Source of the DNA: Mesorhizobium intechi
Lineage (GTDB): Bacteria; Pseudomonadota; Alphaproteobacteria; Rhizobiales; Rhizobiaceae
DNA: 49,917 nt
Direction: 5' to 3'
NCBI RefSeq assembly: GCF_002879535.1
Contig: NZ_PNOT02000388.1
Location: 1-49,917, forward strand
Positions 1 through 9,445 of the stretch are shown here, in pieces (position 1 is the first letter of the stretch; each line of letters begins with the position of its first letter). The position numbers and the translations under genes were made by a program. Below the pieces are notes generated by a model. It saw only the letters and a list, made by a program, of their open reading frames with translations. It searched no databases and was not told the DNA's origin.

Positions 1-2
1 CC

Positions 3-1292
3 TACCAGCTGGTGCGCTCGCTGCAGCTGGTCCAGGACCGCATCGCCGCCGGCGATCACGCCGCCATGCCGATGCAGTCCAAGCTGCTCGAGATGATCGA
101 TACCCGGTTGCGCGAAGCGGATGCGGAGGACTTCAAGGACCCCAGGAATTTTCGAGCACTCCTGGTCTACGGCATGAGCGGCGGCAATCCGGTGACCGTC
201 GAGGCGGCGGTTTCTCGCGCCAAGTCCGTGGATGCCCAAGATCTCTCAATCGCCAAGGGCGTCATAAACTATCTGGTTGGCCGGCCCGCCGGAGCGATCG
301 AAGTCTTGAGGCCCATCGATCCTATGACGCTGCCCAGCGACCTCGGCGCTTTTCTTGCCTTGGTCAAAGGATCGCTGATGGCGACGGATGACCCGGTGAT
401 GGCGCTCACATTGCTCGATGAGGCAAAGCTGCTCAGCCCCGGCACGCTGGTCGAGGAAGCGGCCCTGCGGCGTTCGGTCGGCATCGCCGTGGCCAGGGGC
501 GATGCCGCACGATTCGCGCGTGCTTCCACCCAATATGTCGAGCGCTATCTCTATTCGCCCTATGCCAGCCAGTTCGCCGATTCCTTCGTCTCCGGCGTCA
601 TCGCGCTGCATATGTCGATAAGCCACGACAAGCTCGCCGACATCACCTCGATGATGGATCCCGAGCGCGAGAAGGTAATCTATCTGCGCATCGCCCGCCG
701 CGCCGCCATCGACGGCCTCAGCGAATTGTCGGCCTTCGCCTCCGCGCGGGCCGAGCAGGGCCGCGACGGCAACACCAATCAGGGCGATCCGCGCGCCGAG
801 CTTTACTCGAGCCTGTCCACGGTGACTTCCGGTACGATTGAGGATGTCCGCATCAAGCTCGGCAAGATCGATCGCAGCAAACTGTCTGACGGTGACCGTG
901 CCCTGCTCGACGCCGCTCAGGCGATCGCCGGTGAGGTGGTTGCCCCGCCTGCTTCCCTTCCGGCCGCGACTCCGGCCTCTGCACCACTTGCACCGCAGCC
1001 CAAGTCTAAGGCCGCCACGCAGACCGCCGACGAGTCCGGATTGCCGCCCGTCGAGGGTGCCGTCTCCGAACAGCCCGCCACCTCGCCATCCCAGCCATCG
1101 CCGCCATCCGGCGGGGCCGCGGCCGTAACGAGCGCGTCGCCGCCTTCAGCCGATTCGGCGACGGTCCTGCCGGCATCGGCGCCGGCGGCTTCTGCAACTC
1201 CCGACACCACCGATCCAACCGACGCCGCCATGATGAAAACCCGTCGACAGCTCGACCTGATAGACCAGATGCTTGGAGCCGCCCCGAAATGA
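3..1292 (+). CDS. motC: Flagellar motor/chemotaxis protein MotC (5' partial)
   Basis: MotC is the periplasmic protein that in Sinorhizobium binds MotB and modulates flagellar motor speed. The open frame runs in from the window edge (YQLVRSLQLVQDRIAAGDHA at the first complete codons), so the start and the signal peptide lie upstream. About 430 residues are present, close to the usual length. The body is helical and repeat-like. The last ~130 residues are a low-complexity Ala/Pro/Ser stretch followed by a short conserved-looking tail (RRQLDLIDQMLGAA). Its stop overlaps the fliK start in an ATGA arrangement, which suggests translational coupling. Identification rests on the N-terminal motif, the length and the motC-fliK-SLT-rem order. 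Confidence 0.9.
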   Translation, partial: YQLVRSLQLVQDRIAAGDHAAMPMQSKLLEMIDTRLREADAEDFKDPRNFRALLVYGMSGGNPVTVEAAVSRAKSVDAQDLSIAKGVINYLVGRPAGAIEVLRPIDPMTLPSDLGAFLALVKGSLMATDDPVMALTLLDEAKLLSPGTLVEEAALRRSVGIAVARGDAARFARASTQYVERYLYSPYASQFADSFVSGVIALHMSISHDKLADITSMMDPEREKVIYLRIARRAAIDGLSELSAFASARAEQGRDGNTNQGDPRAELYSSLSTVTSGTIEDVRIKLGKIDRSKLSDGDRALLDAAQAIAGEVVAPPASLPAATPASAPLAPQPKSKAATQTADESGLPPVEGAVSEQPATSPSQPSPPSGGAAAVTSASPPSADSATVLPASAPAASATPDTTDPTDAAMMKTRRQLDLIDQMLGAAPK

Positions 1293-2668
1293 CAGCCCGC
1301 CTCGGCCCGGCCCTGCCAGGATTTACCGCCGCGCGCACGGCGGAGCAGCCGGCCGCCCCCGGCAAGAAGGATGATGCTGGCTTCGGCAAGATGGTGCATG
1401 GCGCCGCAGGCCATGCGGAAAAGCAGCCGACGACCGAGGTAGGCGGGCGCGATCCGCGCTGGAGCAAGCTTGCCGCCGGCTTGGCGGCACAGGTAGGGGA
1501 GGACGAGCCGACGCCGGCAGGCAGGGTGAGGACCACCTCCACCGGATCGACGGCAGCGAAATCCATGAAGGACGGCAAGGGCGTTGAGGCGGACAAGGAC
1601 GCCGATACCGAAACGCCGGCGACCGACGCCGGTGCAACGCCGCTCGACGATCATCTGCCTTTGCTGATGGCGTTGCATGACCTGCGCCATTTCTCGACAT
1701 CGGCCAAGTCAGCCGACGCAAGCGGGGCCGGACAGGAACCGGCGCTCGATGGGCAGCTCCTCTCGAAAGCCTATCGGGCGACATCCGTCGCCGGGCACGA
1801 CGACCTAGAACCGATGCCGAAGCCCGAGCGGGTCTCACTCGTGCACGGGCCGTTGAAGAACCTCGACGGCCAATCGGGCCGCGACGCGAGCGCCGGCACC
1901 GGCGCGCCGCGGCGTGACAATGCAATCGCGGCTGGCCCCCTGCCCGAGACGACAACCGCCGATGTGCCGGGCGTCGAACAGAAGCAGGCGGCGCCGCAAC
2001 TGAAGTCCATCGCCGCCGTCCAGTCCTCGTTGCGGTCGGAGCCGGGAAAACAGCTCCCGGGCCAGGCGCGCGTCGACGTGGTTTCCGAGCGCAGCTTCCC
2101 CGCCCCGCCGCAGGCGCCGATGAGCCAGGCAGCCCTCAACGTAATCAACGCCGTAGCGGCCGATGTTGGTCCGCAACATGCGTTTTCGACCGGCTCCGCG
2201 ACCACCCAGATGGTCGGTTCTGTTGCCGTTCCGACACATGTGTTGAAGATCGAACTTCACCCGGCGGAGCTGGGCATGGTTACCGCCCATCTTCGCCTCT
2301 CGGGAGAACAACTCTCGATTGAATTGAAGCCCGAAACACACGACGCCTATCGCCGGCTTTCCAGCGACAGCGAGGCAATCGTAAAGTCGCTGCGCGGGCT
2401 GGGCTTCGAGGTTGATAAGGTCACCATCATGCAACCTTCAGTAGCAGTTCCAGCTGCGGTCCGGACGGATGCGACCGCCCCGCTCACCGCCACGCCTGGC
2501 CGCGACCAGTCCGCCTTTCAGACCGGAAACTCCAGTGGCGGCAACGGCGGAGCTGGCGGTCAGCAACCGGGCCAGCAGTCCGCAAGGGGTAATCATGATG
2601 ACGCGCAAGCCCACGGCCGCGCCGCTTCGCCATCTCGCGAGCGCGCTGGCGGCGATATGTTTATCTAG
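1289..2668 (+). CDS. fliK: Flagellar hook-length control protein FliK (formerly MotD)
   Basis: FliK is the exported ruler that sets hook length and switches export specificity. The first ~310 residues are low-complexity, rich in Ala, Gly, Thr and Pro, as is normal for FliK. Residues ~316-380 form the conserved Flg_hook domain (LKIELHPAELGMVTAHL, then IELKPETHDAYRRL and LRGLGFEVDKVTI). A Gly/Gln-rich tail follows. In rhizobia this gene was first called motD and later recognised as FliK. The ATG overlaps the motC stop by four bases. The 3' end overlaps the next gene by 74 bp in another frame. Confidence 0.92.
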   Translation: MTARLGPALPGFTAARTAEQPAAPGKKDDAGFGKMVHGAAGHAEKQPTTEVGGRDPRWSKLAAGLAAQVGEDEPTPAGRVRTTSTGSTAAKSMKDGKGVEADKDADTETPATDAGATPLDDHLPLLMALHDLRHFSTSAKSADASGAGQEPALDGQLLSKAYRATSVAGHDDLEPMPKPERVSLVHGPLKNLDGQSGRDASAGTGAPRRDNAIAAGPLPETTTADVPGVEQKQAAPQLKSIAAVQSSLRSEPGKQLPGQARVDVVSERSFPAPPQAPMSQAALNVINAVAADVGPQHAFSTGSATTQMVGSVAVPTHVLKIELHPAELGMVTAHLRLSGEQLSIELKPETHDAYRRLSSDSEAIVKSLRGLGFEVDKVTIMQPSVAVPAAVRTDATAPLTATPGRDQSAFQTGNSSGGNGGAGGQQPGQQSARGNHDDAQAHGRAASPSRERAGGDMFI

Positions 2669-3185
2669 CCTCGCAACCAGCGCCCTCGCCGCCACCAACC
2701 CCTGCGAGCCCGAGATCCTGCGCGCTGCCGATCGCTATGGCGTGCCTGCCGGCATCCTCTATGCCGTCGGCTTGACCGAGACGGGCAAGAAAGGCAGTCT
2801 TCAGCCTAATGCATTGAATGTAGAAGGAAAAGCGATCTTTCCAAGGAGCCGGGCCGAAGCGCTTGCCACCTTCGCCAATGCCCAGCGCGAGGGCAAGACG
2901 CTGATCGATCTCGGCTGCATGCAGATCAACCACCACTATCATTCCTCGCACTTCCGCAGCGTCGAGGATATGCTCGACCCGCGCCAGAACGTCGACTATG
3001 CCGCGCGTTTCCTGGCCAGTCTACATGCCCGCCACGAGACCTGGTCGATGGCCGTCGCCCGCTACCATGCAGGCCCCGACAACGACCCGGCGCAGAAGGT
3101 CTATGTCTGCAGGGTGATCGCCAATATGGTTGCCACCGGTTTCGGCAAATGGACAACCAACGCCCGCGCCTTCTGCAACCCTTAA
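2595..3185 (+). CDS. Secreted lytic transglycosylase-like protein in the motE position
   Basis: A 196-residue protein with a probable signal peptide (hydrophobic residues ~12-32 ending in SALAAT) and an SLT lysozyme-like domain. E62 in VGLTETGKKG is the candidate catalytic glutamate. GCMQINHHYH (107-116) matches the G-x-MQI motif and AVARYHAG matches the AxxYNAG motif. It would cleave peptidoglycan in the periplasm, perhaps making room for the flagellar rod or motor. The ATG-ATG at 2595/2598 is preceded by an AAGGGG Shine-Dalgarno sequence inside fliK. A longer upstream frame exists but codes for non-secretory, Pro/Ser-rich sequence and was not used. The position equals that of motE in Sinorhizobium; whether MotE is the same protein is inferred from position only. 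Confidence 0.85.
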   Translation: MMTRKPTAAPLRHLASALAAICLSSLATSALAATNPCEPEILRAADRYGVPAGILYAVGLTETGKKGSLQPNALNVEGKAIFPRSRAEALATFANAQREGKTLIDLGCMQINHHYHSSHFRSVEDMLDPRQNVDYAARFLASLHARHETWSMAVARYHAGPDNDPAQKVYVCRVIANMVATGFGKWTTNARAFCNP

Positions 3186-3407
3186 GCGTATTTTCTGCTC
3201 CTGATGCACCTGTAGTGCTGCTCAGGGCTTGCCGTTTTGACTTACCCAGAGCTTCCCCCCGTAAGCATATCTGGCTGCTCGCTAATGCAACCGGCACGAT
3301 CCGGACTCCCAAGAAACTAGTTACAAGAAATGACGGTTGTTCAGGATTCCCGCCAACGGTTAGGCCTTTCCCCACGGGGCAAATGTGCTGATTCGGAGGC
3401 GGGGCCG

Positions 3408-4076
3408 ATGATCGTGATCGTTGACGAGCGAGAGCTCGTAACTGAGGGATACAATTCACTTTTTGATCGCGAGGGCGTCGCCTGCGCGGGCTTCGCTCCA
3501 GGCGAATTCGGCGAGTGGGTCAACTCGGCCGCCGACACCGACCTGCGATCGGTGCGGGCCTTCCTGATCGGCGACTGCCGCGAGGGCGCCATCTCTCCGC
3601 GCCAGATCCGCGACCGCACCGGCGCACCGGTCATTGCGCTGAGCGAGCAGCATTCACTGGAAAACACGCTGCGGTTGTTCGAGAGCGGCGTCGACGACGT
3701 CATCCGCAAGCCCGTCCATATCAGAGAGATCCTGGCCCGCATCACCGCCATCCGCCGGCGCGCCCATGAGGATGTCGCCTACACCGAGATCGGCGCGATG
3801 CGCATCTTCATGGACGGCCGAGACCCCGAGATCGACGGCCAGCCGCTGCCCCTGCCGCGCCGCGAACGCCGCATCCTCGAATATCTGGCGAGCAACCGCG
3901 GCCGACGCGTCACCAAGACCCAGGTCTTCAACGCCATCTACGGAATCTTCGACGAAGAGGTCGAGGAGAACGTGGTGGAGAGCCACATCAGCAAATTGCG
4001 CAAGAAGCTGCGCGAGAAGCTGGGCACCGACCCGATCGATTCCAAACGCTTCCTCGGCTACCGGCTTGTCTTCTGA
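3408..4076 (+). CDS. rem: Rem, OmpR-type transcriptional activator of flagellar genes
   Basis: A 222-residue response-regulator-like protein. An N-terminal receiver-type domain ([19 protein letters not shown]) is followed by an OmpR/PhoB winged helix from about residue 125 ([42 protein letters not shown]). Rem is the growth-phase regulator that activates late flagellar genes in Sinorhizobium and lies just upstream of flgE there too. The start at 3408 was chosen over the in-frame upstream start at 3330 because a GGAGG sits ~8 bases before it and the length then matches Rem. The 222-bp gap upstream suggests its own promoter, which would make it a separate transcription unit from fliK. Confidence 0.92.
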   Translation: MIVIVDERELVTEGYNSLFDREGVACAGFAPGEFGEWVNSAADTDLRSVRAFLIGDCREGAISPRQIRDRTGAPVIALSEQHSLENTLRLFESGVDDVIRKPVHIREILARITAIRRRAHEDVAYTEIGAMRIFMDGRDPEIDGQPLPLPRRERRILEYLASNRGRRVTKTQVFNAIYGIFDEEVEENVVESHISKLRKKLREKLGTDPIDSKRFLGYRLVF

Positions 4077-4155
4077 TGCCGCGCCGCGCCAGCCTCGCGC
4101 AAGACAGGACGCGTAGCCTCGCCGCCAGTGGCATGGATATTGCGGAGACATCTCG

Positions 4156-5412
4156 ATGAGCCTCTACGGAATGATGCGGACCGGCGTTTCCGGCATGAAC
4201 GCCCAGGCCAACCGCCTGTCGACAACCGCCGACAACATCGCGAATTCCGACACCACCGGCTACAAGCGGTCCTCGGCCGAATTCTCGACCCTGATCATGC
4301 CGTCGACGGGGGGCGCCTACAATTCCGGTGGCGTCACCACGACGATCCGGCAGGCGGTGAGCGATCCGGGCGTGCTGCAGTATACGACTTCCGTCTCCGA
4401 CCTTGCCGTCAGCGGTGATGGTTTCTTCGTCGTCCAGGATCCGAGCGGCACGCCTTTCCTGACCCGCGCAGGCGCCTTCGTTCCCGACGCACAGGGCAGG
4501 CTGGTCAACGCGGCCGGCTTCCAGTTGATGGCTTACAGCTACGCCAATGGCACGCCGGCGGCGACTGTGAACGGCTTCGAAGGCTTGGAGCCGGTCGTCA
4601 TCTCCGACCAGGGATTGACGGCAACGCCGAGCACCCTGGGCACTTTCAGCGGCAATCTGCCGGCAGGCGCGACACCGGTCGTCGCCGCCAACCTGCCCGG
4701 CGCCAACGCCACCACCGCGCAGTACACCAATAAATCGTCGATGGTCGCCTATGACAACCTCGGCAACAAGAAGCTGCTCGACGTCTATTTCACCAATACG
4801 GGTACCGGCACCTGGCAGGTCGCGGTTTTCGATCAGTCGACGGCGACGCCTGGAACATCGTTCCCCTACACTGGCGGCGCGCTCGGCACGGCCAACCTGA
4901 CATTCGACACCACGACCGGCAAGCTCACCGGCACGCCCACCAGCGTTTCATTTACCGTGCCCAACGGCGCCAGCCTCAATCTCGACCTGTCCAAGCTTAC
5001 GCAGCTCGGCACAGGCTTCACGGTTTCCGACGCCCAGGTCAACGGCAACGCGCCCAGCACCATCGACAAGGTCCAGATCAGCAAGGACGGCACCATCTAC
5101 GCCCAGTACAAGGACGGTTCCACCAAGCCGCTCTACAAGATCCCACTGGCCGACGTGCAAAGCCCGGACCAACTCAAGGCCCTGCCCGGCAACGTTTATG
5201 CGCAAGGCACCGATTCCGGCGCGATCCGCGTCGGCTTTGCCAATGAAGGCAAGGCCGGTTCGATCATCTCCGGCGCGCTCGAGAATTCCAACGTCGATAT
5301 CGCCGAGGAACTGACCGACATGATCGCGGCGCAGCGCAGCTACACGGCCAATTCGAAAGTCTTCCAGACCGGTTCCGACCTGATGGACGTCCTTGTCAAC
5401 CTGAAGAGATAA
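4156..5412 (+). CDS. flgE: Flagellar hook protein FlgE
   Basis: FlgE polymerises into the hook that joins filament to basal body. The 418 residues begin with the flagellar rod/hook N-terminal motif (MSLYGMMRTGVSGMNAQANR, then LSTTADNIANSDTTGYKR). The middle is a Thr/Gly/Asn-rich domain. The end is the D0 coiled-coil motif (NVDIAEELTDMIAAQRSYTA, then NSKVFQTGSDLMDVLVNLKR). The length is normal. It lies 79 bp after rem and 27 bp before flgK and heads the late flagellar run, which Rem probably activates. Confidence 0.96.
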   Translation: MSLYGMMRTGVSGMNAQANRLSTTADNIANSDTTGYKRSSAEFSTLIMPSTGGAYNSGGVTTTIRQAVSDPGVLQYTTSVSDLAVSGDGFFVVQDPSGTPFLTRAGAFVPDAQGRLVNAAGFQLMAYSYANGTPAATVNGFEGLEPVVISDQGLTATPSTLGTFSGNLPAGATPVVAANLPGANATTAQYTNKSSMVAYDNLGNKKLLDVYFTNTGTGTWQVAVFDQSTATPGTSFPYTGGALGTANLTFDTTTGKLTGTPTSVSFTVPNGASLNLDLSKLTQLGTGFTVSDAQVNGNAPSTIDKVQISKDGTIYAQYKDGSTKPLYKIPLADVQSPDQLKALPGNVYAQGTDSGAIRVGFANEGKAGSIISGALENSNVDIAEELTDMIAAQRSYTANSKVFQTGSDLMDVLVNLKR

Positions 5413-5439
5413 ACCGGGCACGGCCCGTGAAAGACCAGC

Positions 5440-6891
5440 ATGTCGTTATCTTCCGCATTGAGCATCGCCCAATCGGCGCTTATGAGTACCGCGCGTCAGA
5501 CCAGCGTTGTCACGCGCAACGTCTCGGACGCCTCCAATCCGGACTATGCGCGCCGCATCGCCGTCGTCACCAGCACGGCGCCCGGCGCGCGTTCGGTTGA
5601 TATCCAGCGCGTCGCCAACGACCTGCTCTTCCGGCAGAATCTCAGTGCCTTGTCGGCTTATAGCGGCCAGAACGCTCTCTACAGCGGCATGGATCAGCTG
5701 AACGTTTCGGTCAATGGCGTCGACAATGCGTCCTCGCCCTCGACCGCCATCGCCAATCTGCAGCAGGCGCTGCAGCTCTACGCCACCTCGCCGTCCAACC
5801 AGAATCTCGGCTCCAGCGTCATCGACGCGGCCAAGCAGGTCGTGCGCTCCCTGAATGAAGGCTCCAAGGCCATTCAGGATTTCCGCACCCAGACCGACGG
5901 CCAGATCGACACGGCGGTCAAGGACCTCAACTCGCTGCTCGGCCAGTTCCAGGACGCCAACCAGGCGGTCATATCCGGAACCCGTTCCGGCACCGATGTT
6001 TCCGATGCGCTCGACCAGCGCGACGCGCTGCTGAAGAAGATCGCGGACTATGTTCCGATATCGACCTTCACGCGCGGCGACAACGACATGGTCATCACCA
6101 CGGGTGACGGCACCACGCTGTTCGAGACGATACCGCGCACGGTGAGCTTCACGCCGGCCGCCGGCTATGCCGCCGGCGCCCCCGGGAACACCATCTACAT
6201 CGACAATGTGCCGGTCTCGGCGGGAAGCGGCGGCAACACCACCGCCAGCGGCAAGCTCGCCGGCCTGCTGCAGTTGCGCGACGGCGTCGCCTCGACCATG
6301 CAGGGCCAGCTCGACGAGACCGCGCGCGGCCTGATCACGGCCTTTGCCGAAACCGCGCCGTCGATGCCCAACGCGGCCGGCCTGTTCACCTGGTCCGGCG
6401 CGCCGGCGGTGCCGGCCGCGGGCACGCTGGTCAATGGCCTGGCCGGCACGATCAGGATAAATGCGGCGATGGATCCGAGCGCCGGCGGCAGTCCGACATT
6501 GCTGCGCGACGGCGGCGCAAACGGTGCGGCCTATGTCGCCAACACCAGCGGCGGCGCTTCCTATTCCAGCCTCCTGGTTGCCTATGGCGACCGGCTCGAC
6601 CAGCCGATGACGTTCGACCCCGCCGCGGGCATTTCGGCGACATCAAGCGTTTCCGACTACGCTGCCAATTCGATCGGCTGGCTGCAGGGCATGCGCCAGC
6701 AGGCTTCGACCGCAGCCGACGCGAAGGAAGCGCTGGCACAGCGCAGCTCCGAGGCGCTATCCAATGCGACGGGCGTCAATGTCGATCAGGAAATGTCGCT
6801 GATGCTCGACCTCGAACATACCTATCAGGCATCGGCCCGGATGATGAAGACCGTCGACGACATGATGACGGCCCTGTTGAACGCGGTGTGA
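5440..6891 (+). CDS. flgK: Flagellar hook-associated protein 1 FlgK
   Basis: FlgK is the first hook-filament junction protein. The 483 residues carry the terminal helices of the axial protein family: residues ~6-30 (ALSIAQSALMSTARQTSVVT, then RNVSDASNPDYARR) and the C-terminus (NVDQEMSLMLDLEHTYQASA, then RMMKTVDDMMTALLNAV). The middle is a variable Gly/Ala-rich domain. It sits between flgE and flgL with gaps of 27 and 6 bp, consistent with one operon. Confidence 0.95.
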   Translation: MSLSSALSIAQSALMSTARQTSVVTRNVSDASNPDYARRIAVVTSTAPGARSVDIQRVANDLLFRQNLSALSAYSGQNALYSGMDQLNVSVNGVDNASSPSTAIANLQQALQLYATSPSNQNLGSSVIDAAKQVVRSLNEGSKAIQDFRTQTDGQIDTAVKDLNSLLGQFQDANQAVISGTRSGTDVSDALDQRDALLKKIADYVPISTFTRGDNDMVITTGDGTTLFETIPRTVSFTPAAGYAAGAPGNTIYIDNVPVSAGSGGNTTASGKLAGLLQLRDGVASTMQGQLDETARGLITAFAETAPSMPNAAGLFTWSGAPAVPAAGTLVNGLAGTIRINAAMDPSAGGSPTLLRDGGANGAAYVANTSGGASYSSLLVAYGDRLDQPMTFDPAAGISATSSVSDYAANSIGWLQGMRQQASTAADAKEALAQRSSEALSNATGVNVDQEMSLMLDLEHTYQASARMMKTVDDMMTALLNAV

Positions 6892-6897
6892 TAATCC

Positions 6898-7941
6898 ATG
6901 ACTTCAGTCTCTTCGGCTGCCCTCACCAATGCCATGCGCTATCAACAGATGCGCATGCAGGCCGACCTCGTCAAAGCCACGAAAGAATCCTCGACCGGCA
7001 GGGTCGCCGATGTCGGACTGGCATTGGGCGGACGCACCGCCCAGTCCGTCACCTTCTCGCGCGACCTCGACCGGCTGAACGTGATCGTTGATTCCAACGG
7101 GCTGGTCACCGCGAGGCTTGCGTCGACGCAGACGTCGCTCGGCCAGCTCTCCGGGGTGGCGCAGACCTTCCTGTCCGCCCTGACCACCGCGTCGTCGGGC
7201 GACAACTCCAACAGCCTGACCCAGTCGACCGGCCAGACGACACTCCAGCAGCTGACCTCGATCCTCAACACCAGCGTCAACGGCGAATATTTGTTTGCCG
7301 GCACCAACACGGACGTGAAACCGATCAACGATTTCACGGCCACCGGCTCGGCGGCCAAGGCCGCCTTCGACGCCTCCTTCGTGGCCAAGTTCGGCTTCAC
7401 CCCAAACGATCCCGCCGCAGCCAATATCACCGCCGCCCAGATGGACGATTTCATCACCAACGACGTCGCGCCGCAGTTCCTCGGCGCGGGCTGGCAGACC
7501 AACATGTCCAACGCCACCGACCAGCAGATCGTCAGCCGCATCGCGCTCAACGAAACCACCGAAACCTCGACCAGTGCCAACAGCGACGGCATCAGGAAGC
7601 TCGCCATGGCCGCGGCGATGGTCTCTAGCCTGATGTCCAGCAACATCAGCCGGGCGGCGAAGGACAGCATCGTCACCCACTCGCAGACACTGGTCGGCGA
7701 GGCGCTGAGCGGCATCGCCCAGGTCCAGTCGGAGACCGGCATCGTGCAGAAGCGCGTCTCCGATGCCAGCGACCGCATGAAGACGCAGATCGATCTGTTC
7801 GAACGCCATATCCTCGACCTCGAAGCCGTCGACCCGGCCACGGCCGCCACCAGAGTCGCGGATCTGACACAGCATATCGAGACGTCCTTCGCCCTGACGG
7901 CGCGTCTGCAGCAACTCAGCCTGTTGAATTACCTGACCTGA
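6898..7941 (+). CDS. flgL: Flagellar hook-associated protein 3 FlgL
   Basis: FlgL forms the second layer of the hook-filament junction and resembles flagellin at its ends. The 347 residues have the flagellin-type N-terminus (residues 10-40, AMRYQQMRMQADLVKATKES), the NGEYLFAGTNTDVKP segment near residue 130 that is typical of FlgL, and a C-terminal coiled coil (MKTQIDLFERHILDLEAVDP). It follows flgK by 6 bp and precedes flaF by 29 bp. Confidence 0.94.
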   Translation: MTSVSSAALTNAMRYQQMRMQADLVKATKESSTGRVADVGLALGGRTAQSVTFSRDLDRLNVIVDSNGLVTARLASTQTSLGQLSGVAQTFLSALTTASSGDNSNSLTQSTGQTTLQQLTSILNTSVNGEYLFAGTNTDVKPINDFTATGSAAKAAFDASFVAKFGFTPNDPAAANITAAQMDDFITNDVAPQFLGAGWQTNMSNATDQQIVSRIALNETTETSTSANSDGIRKLAMAAAMVSSLMSSNISRAAKDSIVTHSQTLVGEALSGIAQVQSETGIVQKRVSDASDRMKTQIDLFERHILDLEAVDPATAATRVADLTQHIETSFALTARLQQLSLLNYLT

Positions 7942-7970
7942 CAACTTCCAGCGGAACGGTAGAGCCGACG

Positions 7971-8318
7971 ATGTACCAATTCTCCTACGCCGACGTCCAG
8001 AGCACCTCCGTCTCCGACGCCAAGGACCGTGAGCGCGAACTCCTGACCCGCTCGATCAACATGCTGTCGGCGGCCGCCACGGCCGGGCAGGATTCGATGG
8101 AGGCGATCGAGGCGCTGAATTTCACCAACCGCGTCTGGACAATCTTCGTCGAGGATCTTGGCTCCAGCGACAATGCACTTCCCAAGGAATTGCGCGCCAA
8201 CCTGATTTCCATCGGCCTTTGGCTGCTGCGCGAGGCGGAGGATATCCGCCAGGGCCGCACCAACAATTTCGAGGGGCTGATCGAAGTGTCCCAGATCATA
8301 CGCGACGGCATTCAATGA
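7971..8318 (+). CDS. flaF: Flagellar biosynthesis regulator FlaF
   Basis: FlaF is a small alphaproteobacterial protein that promotes flagellin synthesis or secretion and works against FlbT. The 115 residues match the family pattern: MYQFSYADVQ at the start, RELLTRSINML, then NRVWTIFVEDLGSSDNALP and ANLISIGLWLLREAEDIRQG. It is the usual partner of flbT, whose start codon overlaps its stop in an ATGA junction. Confidence 0.93.
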   Translation: MYQFSYADVQSTSVSDAKDRERELLTRSINMLSAAATAGQDSMEAIEALNFTNRVWTIFVEDLGSSDNALPKELRANLISIGLWLLREAEDIRQGRTNNFEGLIEVSQIIRDGIQ

Positions 8319-8758
8319 CCAACACGCTGAAGATATCGCTGAAGCCCAATGAGAAGATCTACATCAACGGCGCGGTCATCCGCGTCGACCGCAAGGTCAC
8401 AATCGAACTGATGAACGACGTGCAGTTCCTGCTCGAAGGCCATGTGATCCAGGCCGACCAGGCGTCGACGCCGCTCAGGCAGCTTTATTTCATCGTGCAG
8501 GTCATGCTGATCAACCCGGCCGGCGCTGATGACGCCCGCGAAATGTTCCGCCGTTCGCTGCCGTTGCTCATCGCGAGTTTCGAGGACGCCGAGATCTGCA
8601 GCGCACTGAAGCAAATCGACCGTATGGTCGGCGAGGATCATATTTACGAGGCATTGAAGGCGATCCGTTCGCTCTATCCTCTCGAACGCCGCGCCCTTGG
8701 CGGCAATGACGATGTTCTGGGCGCACCGCGCCCGCTGGCCGTGGGAGCAAGCTACTGA
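8315..8758 (+). CDS. flbT: Flagellin synthesis repressor FlbT
   Basis: FlbT binds the flagellin mRNA leader in Caulobacter and lowers its stability until the hook is finished. The 147-residue product has the family core LKPNEKIYINGAVIRVDRK, followed by FLLEGHVIQADQASTPLRQLY and LYPLERRAL near the end. The start at 8315 was chosen because it overlaps the flaF stop (ATGA) and begins at the conserved LKISLKPNEK; the longer frame starting at 8219 only adds flaF antiframe sequence. The stop overlaps the flgD start by one base. Confidence 0.93.
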   Translation: MTNTLKISLKPNEKIYINGAVIRVDRKVTIELMNDVQFLLEGHVIQADQASTPLRQLYFIVQVMLINPAGADDAREMFRRSLPLLIASFEDAEICSALKQIDRMVGEDHIYEALKAIRSLYPLERRALGGNDDVLGAPRPLAVGASY

Positions 8759-9165
8759 TGACCGTGGACATGACGACGACGATACCTGTTGGCGCCAATT
8801 CGACCACCACGTCGACCTCCAAGACGGCGGTCGACTACCAGTCGTTCCTGAAGCTTCTGATCGCCGAGATGAAGAACCAGGATCCGACCAAGCCGATGGA
8901 TTCGACGCAATACGTCGCCCAGCTCGCCACCTTTTCGCAGGTCGAGCAATCCGTGCAGACCAACACCAAGCTCGACCAGATCATGCAGTCCTCCGCGCTG
9001 TCGCAGGCCGATGCGATCATCGGCCGCTCGATCACGTCGGCTGACGGAAAGACGACCGGCATAGTGGCTTCGGTGACGCTCGCCAGCAGGGGACTGATCG
9101 CGGTGCTGCAAGATGGCACCACGGTCCCCGTCGGCCCAGGCGTGTCGATCAAGCCGGCAAGCTAG
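8758..9165 (+). CDS. flgD: Hook-capping scaffold protein FlgD (short form)
   Basis: FlgD caps the growing hook and directs FlgE assembly. The 135 residues hold the N-terminal capping motif (QSFLKLLIAEMKNQDPTKPM, then DSTQYVAQLATFSQVEQ) and a single short C-terminal beta segment (AIIGRSITSADGKTTGIV, then LQDGTTVPVGPGVSI). Enterobacterial FlgD is ~230 residues with Fn3/tudor-like domains. This short form lacks most of that and is typical of rhizobia. The start overlaps the flbT stop (TGATG). Confidence 0.93.
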   Translation: MTVDMTTTIPVGANSTTTSTSKTAVDYQSFLKLLIAEMKNQDPTKPMDSTQYVAQLATFSQVEQSVQTNTKLDQIMQSSALSQADAIIGRSITSADGKTTGIVASVTLASRGLIAVLQDGTTVPVGPGVSIKPAS

Positions 9166-9178
9166 GCCAGCCGCCCGC

Positions 9179-9445
9179 ATGAACGAGGCCGACGCCCTCG
9201 ACATCGTCCAGTACGCGGTGTGGACGGTGCTGACCGCGTCCGCTCCGGTGGTGCTGGTCGCCATGGCGGTCGGCATCGGCATCGCCCTCATCCAGGCGCT
9301 GACGCAGATCCAGGAAATCACCCTGACCTTCGTGCCGAAGATCGTCGCCATCATGCTGGTGGTGGCGCTCACCGGCCCGTTCATTGGCGGCCAGATATCG
9401 GCCTTCACCAACGTCATCTTTCAGCGCATCCAGAACGGGTTCTGA
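9179..9445 (+). CDS. fliQ: Flagellar type III export protein FliQ
   Basis: FliQ is a small two-helix membrane component of the FliPQR export gate. The 88 residues contain two hydrophobic helices around the conserved IALIQALTQIQEITLTFVPK segment. The start at 9179 was preferred over 9113 because it lies 13 bp after the flgD stop and gives the normal 88-residue length (MNEADALDIVQYAVWTVL). In Sinorhizobium flhA follows directly; here flhA is 9.2 kb away. Confidence 0.94.
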   Translation: MNEADALDIVQYAVWTVLTASAPVVLVAMAVGIGIALIQALTQIQEITLTFVPKIVAIMLVVALTGPFIGGQISAFTNVIFQRIQNGF

